From: an uncultured Shewanella sp.
GTDB taxonomy: Bacteria > Pseudomonadota > Gammaproteobacteria > Enterobacterales > Shewanellaceae
Direction: 5' to 3'
DNA: 46,657 bases
Assembly: GCF_947491715.1 (NCBI RefSeq)
Contig: NZ_CANLKR010000040.1
Location: forward strand, 1-46,657
Within the stretch, counting starts at the first letter, position 1. Each line of letters starts with the position of its first letter. Below, in pieces: positions 9,052 through 18,009 of the stretch. The position numbers and the translations under genes are program-made. The notes beneath the pieces were generated by a model, which saw only the letters and a program-made list of their open reading frames with translations, had not been told where the DNA came from and searched no databases.

Positions 9052-9390
9052 ATGGAAACAGTAGATAAAATTAAACAGCAACTTTCTGAAAACCCAATTA
9101 TTTTATATATGAAAGGGTCGCCTAAGTTACCGAGCTGTGGTTTTTCATCTCAAGTTGCTCAGATCATGATTAATTGTAATGAGCAATTTGCGTATGTGGA
9201 TATTCTTCAACATCCTGATATTCGTTCTGAATTACCTAAATATGCCAATTGGCCGACATTTCCTCAGCTATGGGTTGAAGGTGAGTTGATTGGCGGTTGT
9301 GACATTTTGACTGAAATGTATCAAAAAGGGGAATTACAGCCCATATTGAAAGAGACGGCGGATAAATATAGGACGGAAGAGCAAGATTAA
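9052..9390 (+). CDS. grxD: Monothiol glutaredoxin Grx4
   Basis: Monothiol glutaredoxin that binds a [2Fe-2S] cluster with glutathione and serves in iron-sulfur delivery. The signature CGFS is at residues 29-32 (KLPSCGFSS), with the glutathione-binding WPTFPQLWVEGELIGGCDI block further on. Length is 112 residues, normal for the family. An in-frame ATG lies 27 bases upstream at 9025, but METVDKIKQQL matches the family start and AGGA lies 9 bases before it, so I use 9052. Divergent from sodB. Followed by a long AT-rich gap. Confidence 0.95.
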   Translation: METVDKIKQQLSENPIILYMKGSPKLPSCGFSSQVAQIMINCNEQFAYVDILQHPDIRSELPKYANWPTFPQLWVEGELIGGCDILTEMYQKGELQPILKETADKYRTEEQD

Positions 9391-10213
9391 TTTGCTTTTT
9401 GATAAAATGGCCGATCACTAATATGTTGTTCGGCTGTTTTGACGCCATACCGGTTTGTATGGTAATGACATTACTGCTTTTGAGTACCGTTTTTATCACC
9501 TAAAAAATATGTGGTGATGATGTGAATCGACATATCATTTCATTCGCTCGTTTTCCTTTATAGAGCAAATCGAGAGGATATTTTGCAACTGGACGTCATC
9601 ATAATGTGAAGCGACACCTTACGTATTGTTTAATAAGATCCTTGAAGTCATATCCAGTTAGTCGTTAATATCAAAGTCGCAATTGTCTTTTATTTACTGA
9701 AAAAGTAACAGGCTCTGCTTTAAACTGTAATGTGTTTGTTTGTTAAACATTAGGTTAGAATAATTGCACTTATAGCATTTTAGACTGAACTAGTATGACA
9801 AATTGATGTACTTGATGTGTCTTATTCTCTATTTATATATTAATCAGTAGTAAAATTACCTTTTAGTTATTTTATATTACGTTCGTTGATAATTTGTAAT
9901 ATATTGATTTTATTGCTTTAAGTTTGTTATTGATAGCTTCGTAATTCAATTGTTAACAATAAATATTTGTTAAAAACTACTGATAATTAAAGGTATTTAA
10001 TTTGTTTTTTGATTGAGATAAATAATGAGTATAGGGAAAGAAGGTGTGCCAATAATATCGATTGTGTGATGAATTAATACGACATTATCTTTCTTGTCAT
10101 CGCGATTTTAACGTTGTTACTCTAAAGTACTGCATTAATATCCAATACATAAATTATTTGTGAATATAATTTAATGAATATAATGATAGCCTTTATTTAT
10201 TGTTTTTCAGTTA
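9391..10213. other. AT-rich intergenic region, 823 bp
   Basis: No protein-coding relic, tRNA or clear small RNA was recognised. A weak hairpin at 9445-9462 (CCATAC / GTATGG) lacks a T tract. TTGTTAAAC-type A/T runs dominate 9700-10020. The promoter for the following LysE-type gene must lie here, but no good -10/-35 pair stands out. Confidence 0.5.
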
Positions 10214-10873
10214 ATGGTTGTCAATATGGTATCAATGATTTTACTTGGTTTGTCCTTTTCTGCCCCTATCGGGCCAGTATCGGCAGAAGCAATTAGACGC
10301 GGGTTGATTGGCGGCTTTATGCCAGCTTTTAAAGTAAAATTTGGAGCAGCGTTAGGGGATATCGTATTTATTGTTGCTGCTTTTTACGGTATGTCAAAGA
10401 TAGCGAGTAATACGTTATTGTTGGGGGTGTTGTCTTTATTCGGTGGTGCATTACTGCTTTATATTGGAATCAAAAACATCATAAAAGCGATTAAGTATCG
10501 TGAAATGTTGAATCAAGATAATCATGATGATACTGACGCAGGGAAAGCAAATCAGGTTGAAAGTTTATCTAATGGAGTGCAAGTGGGTTTTGGTATTTCG
10601 ATTATGAATCCTTTTGCTTTGGCTTTTTGGTTAACTATTTTTACCAGTGGCGAATTTAGTTGGGGGACGGATAACACCAGTATTCTTTTGAATGTGTCAT
10701 ATCTATTTATCGGGATTTTGCTTTGGGATGTGATTTTGGCCGGTATGCTAGAAGGGGGGAAGCGGATTGTGAATGCCGTGACCATTCGACTCGTGACGGG
10801 TGTTGCTGGTTGTTACCTCGCTTGGATTGGTATGACATTTGTTTTTGATAGTGTGATGCGTTTGATGGGATAG
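10214..10873 (+). CDS. LysE family exporter
   Basis: Inner-membrane exporter of the LysE/RhtB superfamily, 219 residues, usual length about 200-220. The family hallmark near the N terminus is present (SAPIGPVSAEAIRRGLIGG), and about six hydrophobic segments can be traced, with a charged cytoplasmic loop in the middle (NQDNHDDTDAGKANQ). Members export amino acids or related small molecules; the substrate cannot be read from sequence. Further ATGs at 10226 and 10235 are possible starts, and no strong Shine-Dalgarno favours one. It stands alone between two intergenic regions. Confidence 0.85.
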   Translation: MVVNMVSMILLGLSFSAPIGPVSAEAIRRGLIGGFMPAFKVKFGAALGDIVFIVAAFYGMSKIASNTLLLGVLSLFGGALLLYIGIKNIIKAIKYREMLNQDNHDDTDAGKANQVESLSNGVQVGFGISIMNPFALAFWLTIFTSGEFSWGTDNTSILLNVSYLFIGILLWDVILAGMLEGGKRIVNAVTIRLVTGVAGCYLAWIGMTFVFDSVMRLMG

Positions 10874-11006
10874 AAACCCTTTATATTGAGTGAATTTAAT
10901 CAGAAGGTGATCAAGGGATCCCTTTTATTGTCGATGCAAGTGAAGGCTGCTTCTTATTGAAGAGGAGATTCTTTGATTCTTTGATTCTTTTATGGTGTTG
11001 AAAAGG

Positions 11007-11012
11007 TATAAT
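11007..11012 (+). promoter_or_regulatory. Candidate -10 box of the rlmKL operon
   Basis: TATAAT lies 35 bases before the rlmKL start. The best -35 match, TTGATT at 10981-10986, gives a 20-base spacer, longer than optimal, so only the -10 is proposed. Confidence 0.4.
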
Positions 11013-11047
11013 GTGGCATTGATTTTTCTTGTGATCTGATTATACCC

Positions 11048-13186
11048 ATGTTGAATTTTTTTGCTGCGGCCCCTCGAGGCTATGAATATGCACTTTCTTT
11101 AGAGCTGGCAGAGCTTGGTGCGACAAATATTAAAGAGAGTGTTGCGGGGGTGTATTTCTCTGCACCTCTCGATCTAGCTTATCGCATTACCTTGTGGTGT
11201 CGGCTAGCAAGTCGGATTATTTTAGTGATCTACAAAGGGCCCTGTGAGAGCCCCGAACAGCTTTACAATGCGGCTTACTGTGTGGATTGGCAGACCCATT
11301 TCTCGAATAAAAGTACCTTTAGTATTGATTTTCATGGGTTGGGTGGATTCATTAACAATACCCAGTTTGGTGCACTTAAAATAAAAGATGCGGTGGTGGA
11401 TCGCTTTCGTGATGATGGCAGCGCACGCCCAGATGTATCCCGTGTCGATGCTGATTTTAGAATCGATGCCCACTACCGGCGAAATGAAATTACTTTAGGC
11501 CTTAATTTTTCGGGCCCAGCATTGCATCAACGGGGTTATCGAACCAATGTGGGTGAAGCGCCCTTAAAAGAGAATTTAGCCGCCAATATGTTAGTGCGTA
11601 GTGGGTGGCAAAAAAATCCACAAACCTTGTTTGATCCTTTTTGTGGTAGTGGCACCTTGTTGATTGAAGCTGCGATGATGGCGTGTGATATTGCACCTGG
11701 TTTGCAGCGCAAATCATTTGGCTTTGAGCATTGGCTACGTCATGATGTAAAAGGGTGGGATGCTTTGTTAGAAGAAGCCAAAGCTCGCGCATCATTAGGT
11801 AAAACACGTTGTGATATACAGTTTTATGGCTCGGATATTGATTCACGCATGATTGCCTTGGCAAAAGGCAATGCCGATGCGGCGGGAGTGTTTGAGTTAA
11901 TTGACTTTAAAGTCATTAATGCGCTTAATGTTAGTGTGCCTGCTGAAACAGGATATTTAATCAGCAACCCGCCTTATGGGGAACGTTTAGGCAATACCAC
12001 TGAGTTACTGCAATTGTATTATCAATTGGGTGATAAGTTGAAAGCGGAATTTGGGGGGTGGCAGGTCGGAATCGTGAATAGCGATACTGAGTTATTGTCT
12101 TGCCTGAAGTTAAAAGCCGATAAACAGATGAAAATGTTTAATGGTCAACTCGAATGTGCCTTTAACCTTTATACTTTGCATGCGAATAGCACTCGCCGAG
12201 TGGATCCTGCGAACATCAAACAGTTAGGCGCGCCGAGTGAAGCAGCGCAGCCTTTTGTAAATCGTTTAAAGAAAAATGTGAAGCAATTAGAAAAGTGGGC
12301 AAAAAAAGAAGGGGTGGACAGTTACCGTTTATATGATGGCGATATTCCGGAATATAATGTGGCCATTGACCGTTATTTAGATCATGTCATAGTACAAGAA
12401 TATTCAGCACCTGCTGAAATACCTGAATCTGTGACTAAGCGCCGTATTACCGATGTGTTACTGTCTTTGCCGAGTGCATTGGATATTAGTCCGGAGCATA
12501 TTGTGCTTAAGACCCGTGAGCGTCAAAAAGGCAGTAACCAGTATCAAAAAAGAGAAGATGAAACATTAGAGCGTATTACACAGGAATATGGCGCTAAGTT
12601 TAAGTTAAATCTTAAAGGGTATTTAGATACAGGTTTATTTTTAGATCATCGTTTAACCCGTAAGCTGGTTGGGCAAAAATCATCTGGGCGCGATGTACTG
12701 AATCTGTTTGCCTATACGGGGTCTGCCTCTGTGCATGCGGCATTAGGCGGTGCCAAATCGGTGACAACGGTGGATATGTCTAATACCTATCTAAATTGGG
12801 CTAAAGATAATTTTGAGCTTAATAACCTTGCCGGTAAGCAGTATGAGTTTGTACAAGCGAATTGCCTGCACTGGATAAAAACGTGTCATCAAACCTTTGA
12901 TTTAATTTTCATCGATCCACCGACATTCTCAAATTCAAAGCGCATGGAAGATTCTTTTGATGTTCAGCGCGATCACGCCAATATGCTGGTGAATTTGATG
13001 CGATTATTAAATCCAGAAGGTGAGATCATTTTTTCAAATAATAAGCGCAAGTTTAAGTTAGATAAAGCGGTGCTGAGTGCGGCTAACATCCATGTGCAAA
13101 ATATTGATGACAAGACATTGCCATTAGATTATAAACGTAATCCACACATTCATAATACTTGGCTGATTAAACATGCAAAAGGGTGA
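11048..13186 (+). CDS. rlmL: Bifunctional 23S rRNA methyltransferase RlmKL
   Basis: Two methyltransferases in one chain: the N-terminal RlmL half makes m2G2445 and the C-terminal RlmK half makes m7G2069 in 23S rRNA, using S-adenosylmethionine. A THUMP domain lies at about residues 40-160. The first Rossmann domain shows FDPFCGSGTLLIEAA and the catalytic SNPPYGERLG; the second shows VLNLFAYTGSASVHAALGG and FIDPPTFSNSKRM. Length 712 residues, like E. coli (702). The start MLNFFAAAPRGYE agrees with the family. Its end overlaps the next gene by 14 bp. Confidence 0.96.
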   Translation: MLNFFAAAPRGYEYALSLELAELGATNIKESVAGVYFSAPLDLAYRITLWCRLASRIILVIYKGPCESPEQLYNAAYCVDWQTHFSNKSTFSIDFHGLGGFINNTQFGALKIKDAVVDRFRDDGSARPDVSRVDADFRIDAHYRRNEITLGLNFSGPALHQRGYRTNVGEAPLKENLAANMLVRSGWQKNPQTLFDPFCGSGTLLIEAAMMACDIAPGLQRKSFGFEHWLRHDVKGWDALLEEAKARASLGKTRCDIQFYGSDIDSRMIALAKGNADAAGVFELIDFKVINALNVSVPAETGYLISNPPYGERLGNTTELLQLYYQLGDKLKAEFGGWQVGIVNSDTELLSCLKLKADKQMKMFNGQLECAFNLYTLHANSTRRVDPANIKQLGAPSEAAQPFVNRLKKNVKQLEKWAKKEGVDSYRLYDGDIPEYNVAIDRYLDHVIVQEYSAPAEIPESVTKRRITDVLLSLPSALDISPEHIVLKTRERQKGSNQYQKREDETLERITQEYGAKFKLNLKGYLDTGLFLDHRLTRKLVGQKSSGRDVLNLFAYTGSASVHAALGGAKSVTTVDMSNTYLNWAKDNFELNNLAGKQYEFVQANCLHWIKTCHQTFDLIFIDPPTFSNSKRMEDSFDVQRDHANMLVNLMRLLNPEGEIIFSNNKRKFKLDKAVLSAANIHVQNIDDKTLPLDYKRNPHIHNTWLIKHAKG

Positions 13187-13412
13187 TTATGTGCTTTACG
13201 GCACTGAGGGGTGTCATTTGTGTGAGCTAGCCGAGGTGTTAGTGGCAGATTTTCAGTTAAGTGTGCATCATCAAGATATTTGTGATGATGAGAGTTTAGT
13301 CAAGCAATATGGGATCTCTATTCCCGTATTAAAGCAGGTTAAGACGGGTCAGGAAATTGCTTGGCCTTTTACGCAAGTCGAAATACAAGAATTGATTAGG
13401 GGTGTCGTTTGA
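13173..13412 (+). CDS. Glutaredoxin-family small protein
   Basis: 79-residue thioredoxin-fold protein of the glutaredoxin-like type (DUF836-like). A CxxC active site is present in EGCHLCE (Cys14 and Cys17), followed by the cis-Pro region SIPVL. It starts inside the last codons of rlmKL and its stop overlaps the TTG start of uup (TTGA), so the three genes are translationally coupled. This order is usual in Shewanella-type genomes. A role in thiol redox is inferred; no partner is known. Confidence 0.82.
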   Translation: MQKGDYVLYGTEGCHLCELAEVLVADFQLSVHHQDICDDESLVKQYGISIPVLKQVKTGQEIAWPFTQVEIQELIRGVV

Positions 13413-15340
13413 GTCTGGTTCGTATTAATAATGGTTCGTTAGCGTACGGTTATACGCCACTCTTGCTTAATGCTGATTTTACCATTGAAGCTGGAGAGAG
13501 AGTCTGTATTGTTGGGCGTAATGGTGCGGGTAAGTCTACATTATTGAAAGTGTTATCAAAAGATGCACAGCTTGATGATGGTGAATTCAATATTACCAAT
13601 GATGTCAAAGTGAGCCGCCTGCAACAAGATCCGCCAAAGGCAGAAGAAGGCACTGTGTATTCTTACATCGCAGGTGGACTAAAAGCGGTGGGGGAAAAAT
13701 TAGAACGTTATCATCAGTTATCCCACGATGTCGCTCATGCCTCCCCTGATGATATGGAGCGCATGCTGAATCAAATGCAGCGTTTGCAAGAAGAGTTAGA
13801 TCACAGTAATGGTTGGTTGCTTGATAGCCGTATTCAGCAAAATTGTGAACGTTTAGGCCTTGATCCTGATAAAGCATTGAATGCGTTATCTGGTGGTTGG
13901 CAACGTAAAGTCGCTTTGGCTCGCGCTTTAGTGAGCGAACCGGATTTATTACTCTTGGATGAGCCTACTAACCATTTAGATATTGATACCATTGAATGGT
14001 TAGAAACATTTCTACTCGGCTATAAAGGTGCAATTGTCTTTATTAGCCACGATCGGGGATTTATCTCGCGTATGTCGACGCGCATTGTGGATCTTGATCG
14101 TGGTGTGGTGACGTCTTGGCCTGGAAATTACCAACAGTATTTAGAAGGTAAAGCAGAGTGGCTCAGGGTGGAAATGGAGCAAAATGCCCATTTTGATAAA
14201 AAACTGGCTGAAGAAGAGGCGTGGATCCGTCAAGGTGTTAAGGCGAGACGGACTCGCAATGAAGGCCGAGTGCGCGCGTTAAAAGCACTTCGAACAGAGC
14301 GCAGTGAACGCATTAATCGTCAAGGTGGCGCTAAAATGGCCGTATCGGATACAGAGCGTTCCGGTAAGCTTGTGTTTGATATTGAGAACTTAGAATATAA
14401 TATTCCTGAGAAAAACTTAGTTAAAAACTTTACCAGTGCGGTGATGCGCGGTGACAGAATCGCCTTGATTGGCCCCAATGGTTGCGGCAAGTCGACCTTA
14501 ATTAAATTATTAATTGGGCAGCTTGAGCCACAATGTGGTGAAGTGAAAGTCGGCACTAAGCTTGATATCGCGTACTTTGATCAATATCGTGAAGCGCTTG
14601 ATCCGGAAAAAACCGTTGAAGACAATGTGGGAGAAGGCAAAAAAACCGTCACTATTAACGGTCAAGATAGGCATATTTTAAGTTATCTTCAAGATTTTTT
14701 GTTTTCGCCAATGCGCGCCAGAACGCCAGTAAAAGCCTTATCGGGGGGTGAGAAAAATCGTTTATTATTGGCACGATTATTATTAAAGCCTGCGAACTTA
14801 ATTATTCTCGATGAGCCTACCAATGATTTGGATATTGAGACCCTTGAGTTATTAGAATCTTTGTTAACCGATTATAAAGGGACCTTGCTCATTGTTAGCC
14901 ATGATAGGGAGTTTATCGATAATACGGTAACCAGTAGCTGGTGGTTTACCGGTAATGGACACTGGAGTGAGTATGTGGGGGGCTATCAGGATGCGGTGCG
15001 CCAAGGTGCTAAATTTTATTCTGAGGAACCTGCTAACGAAAAGGCTGTCCAAGCACCTGTTGAACAAAGCAATATTAAGCAAGTGAAAAAAGACAAGACC
15101 TCGGTTGAAAAAGTTGAGAAAAAATTGTCCTATAAATTGCAACGAGAGCTTGAAATGCTGCCGGCAACTATGGAAACCCTTGAGGAAGACATTGATACTT
15201 TGACCAATGAAATCGCCGCGCCAGCATTTTATGAACAATCACAAGATATCGTTAATAAGAAGCTCGCCTTATTAGCGGATAAAGAACAACAATTGGAAGT
15301 TTGCTTTGAGCGATGGGAAACGCTTGAGTCGATGAAGTAA
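13409..15340 (+). CDS. uup: ABC-F ATPase Uup
   Basis: Cytoplasmic ABC-F protein with two ATPase domains and no membrane part; family members act on the ribosome, and Uup is linked to transposon excision and ribosome or replication stress. First cassette: GRNGAGKST, LSGGWQRK and LLLDEPTNHLD. Second: GPNGCGKST, LSGGEKNR and ILDEPTNDLD. A Lys/Glu-rich linker (about residues 545-575) leads to a C-terminal coiled coil typical of Uup that binds branched DNA in E. coli. Length 643 residues against 635 in E. coli. Start is TTG at 13409, inside the stop of the preceding gene, with AGGGG a few bases upstream; translation by coupling is likely. Confidence 0.95.
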   Translation: MSLVRINNGSLAYGYTPLLLNADFTIEAGERVCIVGRNGAGKSTLLKVLSKDAQLDDGEFNITNDVKVSRLQQDPPKAEEGTVYSYIAGGLKAVGEKLERYHQLSHDVAHASPDDMERMLNQMQRLQEELDHSNGWLLDSRIQQNCERLGLDPDKALNALSGGWQRKVALARALVSEPDLLLLDEPTNHLDIDTIEWLETFLLGYKGAIVFISHDRGFISRMSTRIVDLDRGVVTSWPGNYQQYLEGKAEWLRVEMEQNAHFDKKLAEEEAWIRQGVKARRTRNEGRVRALKALRTERSERINRQGGAKMAVSDTERSGKLVFDIENLEYNIPEKNLVKNFTSAVMRGDRIALIGPNGCGKSTLIKLLIGQLEPQCGEVKVGTKLDIAYFDQYREALDPEKTVEDNVGEGKKTVTINGQDRHILSYLQDFLFSPMRARTPVKALSGGEKNRLLLARLLLKPANLIILDEPTNDLDIETLELLESLLTDYKGTLLIVSHDREFIDNTVTSSWWFTGNGHWSEYVGGYQDAVRQGAKFYSEEPANEKAVQAPVEQSNIKQVKKDKTSVEKVEKKLSYKLQRELEMLPATMETLEEDIDTLTNEIAAPAFYEQSQDIVNKKLALLADKEQQLEVCFERWETLESMK

Positions 15341-15366
15341 GCTTAAAATAATAATAGGAAATAACA

Positions 15367-17232
15367 ATGACGTTTACAGTAAACAGTGCCTTATCGTTAG
15401 TGGCCCTTGGGGTATTTGGTGTGTTACAAAGCGCGACTGCAGCGGATGTCTATGAAGTCGTGAATTTAGATGAAGTCTACAATAGTAGCGATACGAACCC
15501 AAGATTAACCGGCACCTTGTCAGCCACGCAAAAAGGCTTTGGCATGGTGATAAACAATAACGACTTTTCTCTCGGTACAGCCACCAATATTGCTAAAGCT
15601 GCATCAAATGGTGTGAGCTTGGCGGATGCCATTGCACCGTCAGAGTCCAGTACAGTGACTCCATTAGACAGCAGCGGTAGCTCAACAGACAGCAGTGGTA
15701 ATGCTTATAAAATGTCAAATACCACCGCCATGGTGGCCAGTCAGTTTATTTTTACCAGTGATCTTAATGATGCCAATACTGCATGGACGCCCAACTTTGT
15801 GAGCGTTAATGGGCAAGTCACGCCCGTCTATCCTGATGGTGGTGAAAATACGGTTGATAGTTACTATTATGGGTTAAATGATAGCGACTTACGAACGGGG
15901 GCTATGACAGCGCCAGAGCAAACGGACAGTTCTACGGGAACGACTTATTATTATCGTGATTATGAACTGCGGGGCTTTGTACAAGAGAGCACAAATACTG
16001 AAATTGAATTAGTGCCACCTTATACAGATTATACAGGTACGGACAGTAATGGTGATAGTGTGACTGTGACCTTGGGGGGCTGGTCAGTCGGCGCGGGGGT
16101 GAATACTAATAGTATCGTCACAGGTTATGCGAGCACCGGTTTAAGCAGTACCAGTCAAGGTTATGTCGATGCTTGTATCACGGGGAGTGCAGCACTTGAT
16201 GCTTGCATTCAAAATGAACAATATAGTGGTAATATTGATTATCAATTGCGGGCTTATGTGTGGCAATATGATTCTACAACGAGTGCTGTTACGGCCACTC
16301 AGTTACCCCTTGGTGCCACAGAATCAGGCACAACGGTATACGATGCGCAAGGCTTAGCCATTAATAATAGTGATGTGGTGGCGGGGCGCTCTTATGTGTA
16401 TCGCAATAATGGCAGTAGCTTATATTATGACGCAGCATATTGGACGCCAAACGGTGATGGGACTTATGCCTATAACTGGATAGATACGGGCAGCAGTACC
16501 ACAACATCCATTGCGAAAGGGATTAACGATAACGGCATAGTAGTGGGCAGTTACACTAAATACATTAACAGTTACCTTCGCAGTAAGTTCTTCTATTATG
16601 ATACACAATCCGGTGGCTCTGTTGTGACACCGAATGATTTTTACAGCAGTACCTCAGACTTAAGCAGCGAAGCCTATGACATCAATATTAATAATCAAGT
16701 CGTGGGCTGGATTGAGTCAAAAGACAGCAATACGTCGACTAATCGTCCTAAATCCGGCTTCCTGTATAACATGAATGCGCAGGAGTTCAATGATGTCAAT
16801 GATTTATTGACCTGCGAGTCGAAAGGTTATCAACAAGATACAGCAGGCAATTGGAGCCGTAAACAAGTTACGGTGACAAGTGGTACTGGTGAAGTATTCA
16901 CTTATGATGAAGATATTGATATTGTTCAAACCAATAGTATTAATGACAATGGTGTGATAGTGGGAATGGCTATGGTGCAAAAGCCTGTCTACTCAACCAG
17001 TAATGGCAGCGTGGTGATTGGTGCTAACGGCTTACCGAATATTGAGAAGGCAGGTAATGGTGGCCCTGTGACCTCTGCGGTATCTCGTATGGTAGTGCTA
17101 AAGCCTGTATCAGGTGGTACGGCTTGTACTGTGAGTTCTGGCAATGAAAACTATACCCGTGAAGGGGCAGCCAGTTTTGCTTGGTTGTTGTTTTTACCCA
17201 TATTATGGTTTAGACGCCGTTATAGTGTTTAA
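15367..17232 (+). CDS. DUF3466 family secreted or surface protein
   Basis: 621-residue exported protein of the DUF3466 family, function unknown. N-terminal signal peptide ends near QSATAA. The body is rich in Ser, Thr, Asn and Tyr and contains repeated GIN-DNGxVVG-type blocks (for example KGINDNGIVVGSY and NSINDNGVIVGMA), suggesting a beta-propeller-like fold. The C terminus has a hydrophobic stretch followed by Arg residues (FAWLLFLPILWFRRRYSV) resembling a degenerate GlyGly-CTERM sorting signal; the usual GlyGly is replaced by GAAS. AGGA lies before the ATG, 26 bp after uup; it may be read through from uup. A terminator follows. Confidence 0.83.
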   Translation: MTFTVNSALSLVALGVFGVLQSATAADVYEVVNLDEVYNSSDTNPRLTGTLSATQKGFGMVINNNDFSLGTATNIAKAASNGVSLADAIAPSESSTVTPLDSSGSSTDSSGNAYKMSNTTAMVASQFIFTSDLNDANTAWTPNFVSVNGQVTPVYPDGGENTVDSYYYGLNDSDLRTGAMTAPEQTDSSTGTTYYYRDYELRGFVQESTNTEIELVPPYTDYTGTDSNGDSVTVTLGGWSVGAGVNTNSIVTGYASTGLSSTSQGYVDACITGSAALDACIQNEQYSGNIDYQLRAYVWQYDSTTSAVTATQLPLGATESGTTVYDAQGLAINNSDVVAGRSYVYRNNGSSLYYDAAYWTPNGDGTYAYNWIDTGSSTTTSIAKGINDNGIVVGSYTKYINSYLRSKFFYYDTQSGGSVVTPNDFYSSTSDLSSEAYDININNQVVGWIESKDSNTSTNRPKSGFLYNMNAQEFNDVNDLLTCESKGYQQDTAGNWSRKQVTVTSGTGEVFTYDEDIDIVQTNSINDNGVIVGMAMVQKPVYSTSNGSVVIGANGLPNIEKAGNGGPVTSAVSRMVVLKPVSGGTACTVSSGNENYTREGAASFAWLLFLPILWFRRRYSV

Positions 17233-17259
17233 TATCACTGATTGATTAATGAGAGTATG

Positions 17260-17289
17260 AAGAGCGGACAGCAATATCCGCTCTTTTTT
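17260..17289 (+). terminator. Rho-independent terminator after the DUF3466 gene
   Basis: AGAGCGGA pairs with TCCGCTCT around an 8-base loop, followed by five T residues. Confidence 0.88.
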
Positions 17290-17320
17290 ATGCATCATGG
17301 ATATATTCGTCGTGAACAAA

Positions 17321-17352
17321 AAATCCCTTCATTCATGTAATGAAGGGATTTT
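17321..17352. terminator. Terminator of fabA, possibly bidirectional
   Basis: Twelve-bp perfect stem AATCCCTTCATT / AATGAAGGGATT, 5-base loop. On the minus strand it is followed by a T run (GGATTTTTTG) and lies about 70 bp after the fabA stop; on the plus strand the tail TTTATTTTG is also T-rich. Confidence 0.87.
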
Positions 17353-17423
17353 ATTTTGTCGGCTTGTGAGCGTAATAAACGCTTTTAAGCAGGGCTACTT
17401 TGTGTTTAATTAGAGATCAGTGA

Positions 17424-17939
17424 TTAGAAATCTGAGGTATCCGTGAATACGCCCACTTTCAGATCCTTGGCCGAATAAATTTCACGGCCGTCTACTTCCA
17501 TTGTCGCATCGGCAATGCCCATCACAAGCTTACGATATACTTTACGTTTGATAGTGAGCTTATAAGTGACTTTTTTCGCTGTAGGTAAGACTTGTCCGGT
17601 AAATTTCACTTCACCTACACCAAGTGCTCGACCTTTTCCTAGCGCTCCTTCCCAGCTTAGGAAAAAGCCAACCAGCTGCCACATGGCATCGAGTCCAAGG
17701 CAGCCAGGCATGACAGGATCCCCCGCAAAATGACAATCAAAAAACCATAGATCGGGATTGATATCTAACTCAGCAACAATTTCTCCCTTACCAAATTCAC
17801 CACCATCACCATTAATTTTTGTTATACGGTCGATCATTAGCATATTGTCTTTAGGAAGACGAGGAGAGTTGGCTTCAAATAACTCTCCTAAACCAGAAGC
17901 AATAAGATCTGCTTTATCGAAATTGTTTGCGTTACCCAT
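17424..17939 (-). CDS. fabA: 3-hydroxydecanoyl-ACP dehydratase/isomerase
   Basis: Key enzyme of anaerobic-type unsaturated fatty acid synthesis: it dehydrates 3-hydroxydecanoyl-ACP and isomerises the trans-2 to the cis-3 enoyl product. Catalytic His70 (FFDCHFAGDPVMPG) and Asp84 (GLDAMWQ) fall at the same numbers as in E. coli when the ATG at 17939 is used, giving 171 residues against 172. A longer in-frame ATG at 17999 would add 20 residues translated across the operator described below, so it is rejected. GGAG lies about 10 bases upstream. The FabR-like palindrome at 17974-17995 suggests repression according to unsaturated acyl thioesters. Convergent with the DUF3466 gene. Confidence 0.97.
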   Translation of the reverse strand: MGNANNFDKADLIASGLGELFEANSPRLPKDNMLMIDRITKINGDGGEFGKGEIVAELDINPDLWFFDCHFAGDPVMPGCLGLDAMWQLVGFFLSWEGALGKGRALGVGEVKFTGQVLPTAKKVTYKLTIKRKVYRKLVMGIADATMEVDGREIYSAKDLKVGVFTDTSDF

Positions 17940-17973
17940 TGTATTTTTTACTCCAGCAATTTGAGCGCTTAGA

Positions 17974-17995
17974 TTAGCGAACACGTGTAAGCTAA
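17974..17995. promoter_or_regulatory. FabR-like operator upstream of fabA
   Basis: Near-perfect 22-bp palindrome with half sites TTAGCGAACAC and GTGTAAGCTAA around an ACACGTGT core, about 35 bp before the fabA start. It matches, from memory, the FabR-type operator (AGCGTACA..TGTTCGCT) found upstream of fabA and fabB in gammaproteobacteria. The regulator itself is not in the window. Confidence 0.75.
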
Positions 17996-18009
17996 ACAAC
18001 TCCGATCAG

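Noticed and set aside
9445..9462. Terminator of grxD
   Set aside because: The 6-bp stem lacks a T tract.
10967..10992. Short GATTCTTT triplicate before rlmKL
   Set aside because: Three copies of an 8-bp simple sequence; no clear meaning and close to chance in AT-rich DNA.
17940..17999. Longer FabA with 20 extra N-terminal residues
   Set aside because: It would be translated over the FabR-like palindrome, and active-site numbering fits the start at 17939.
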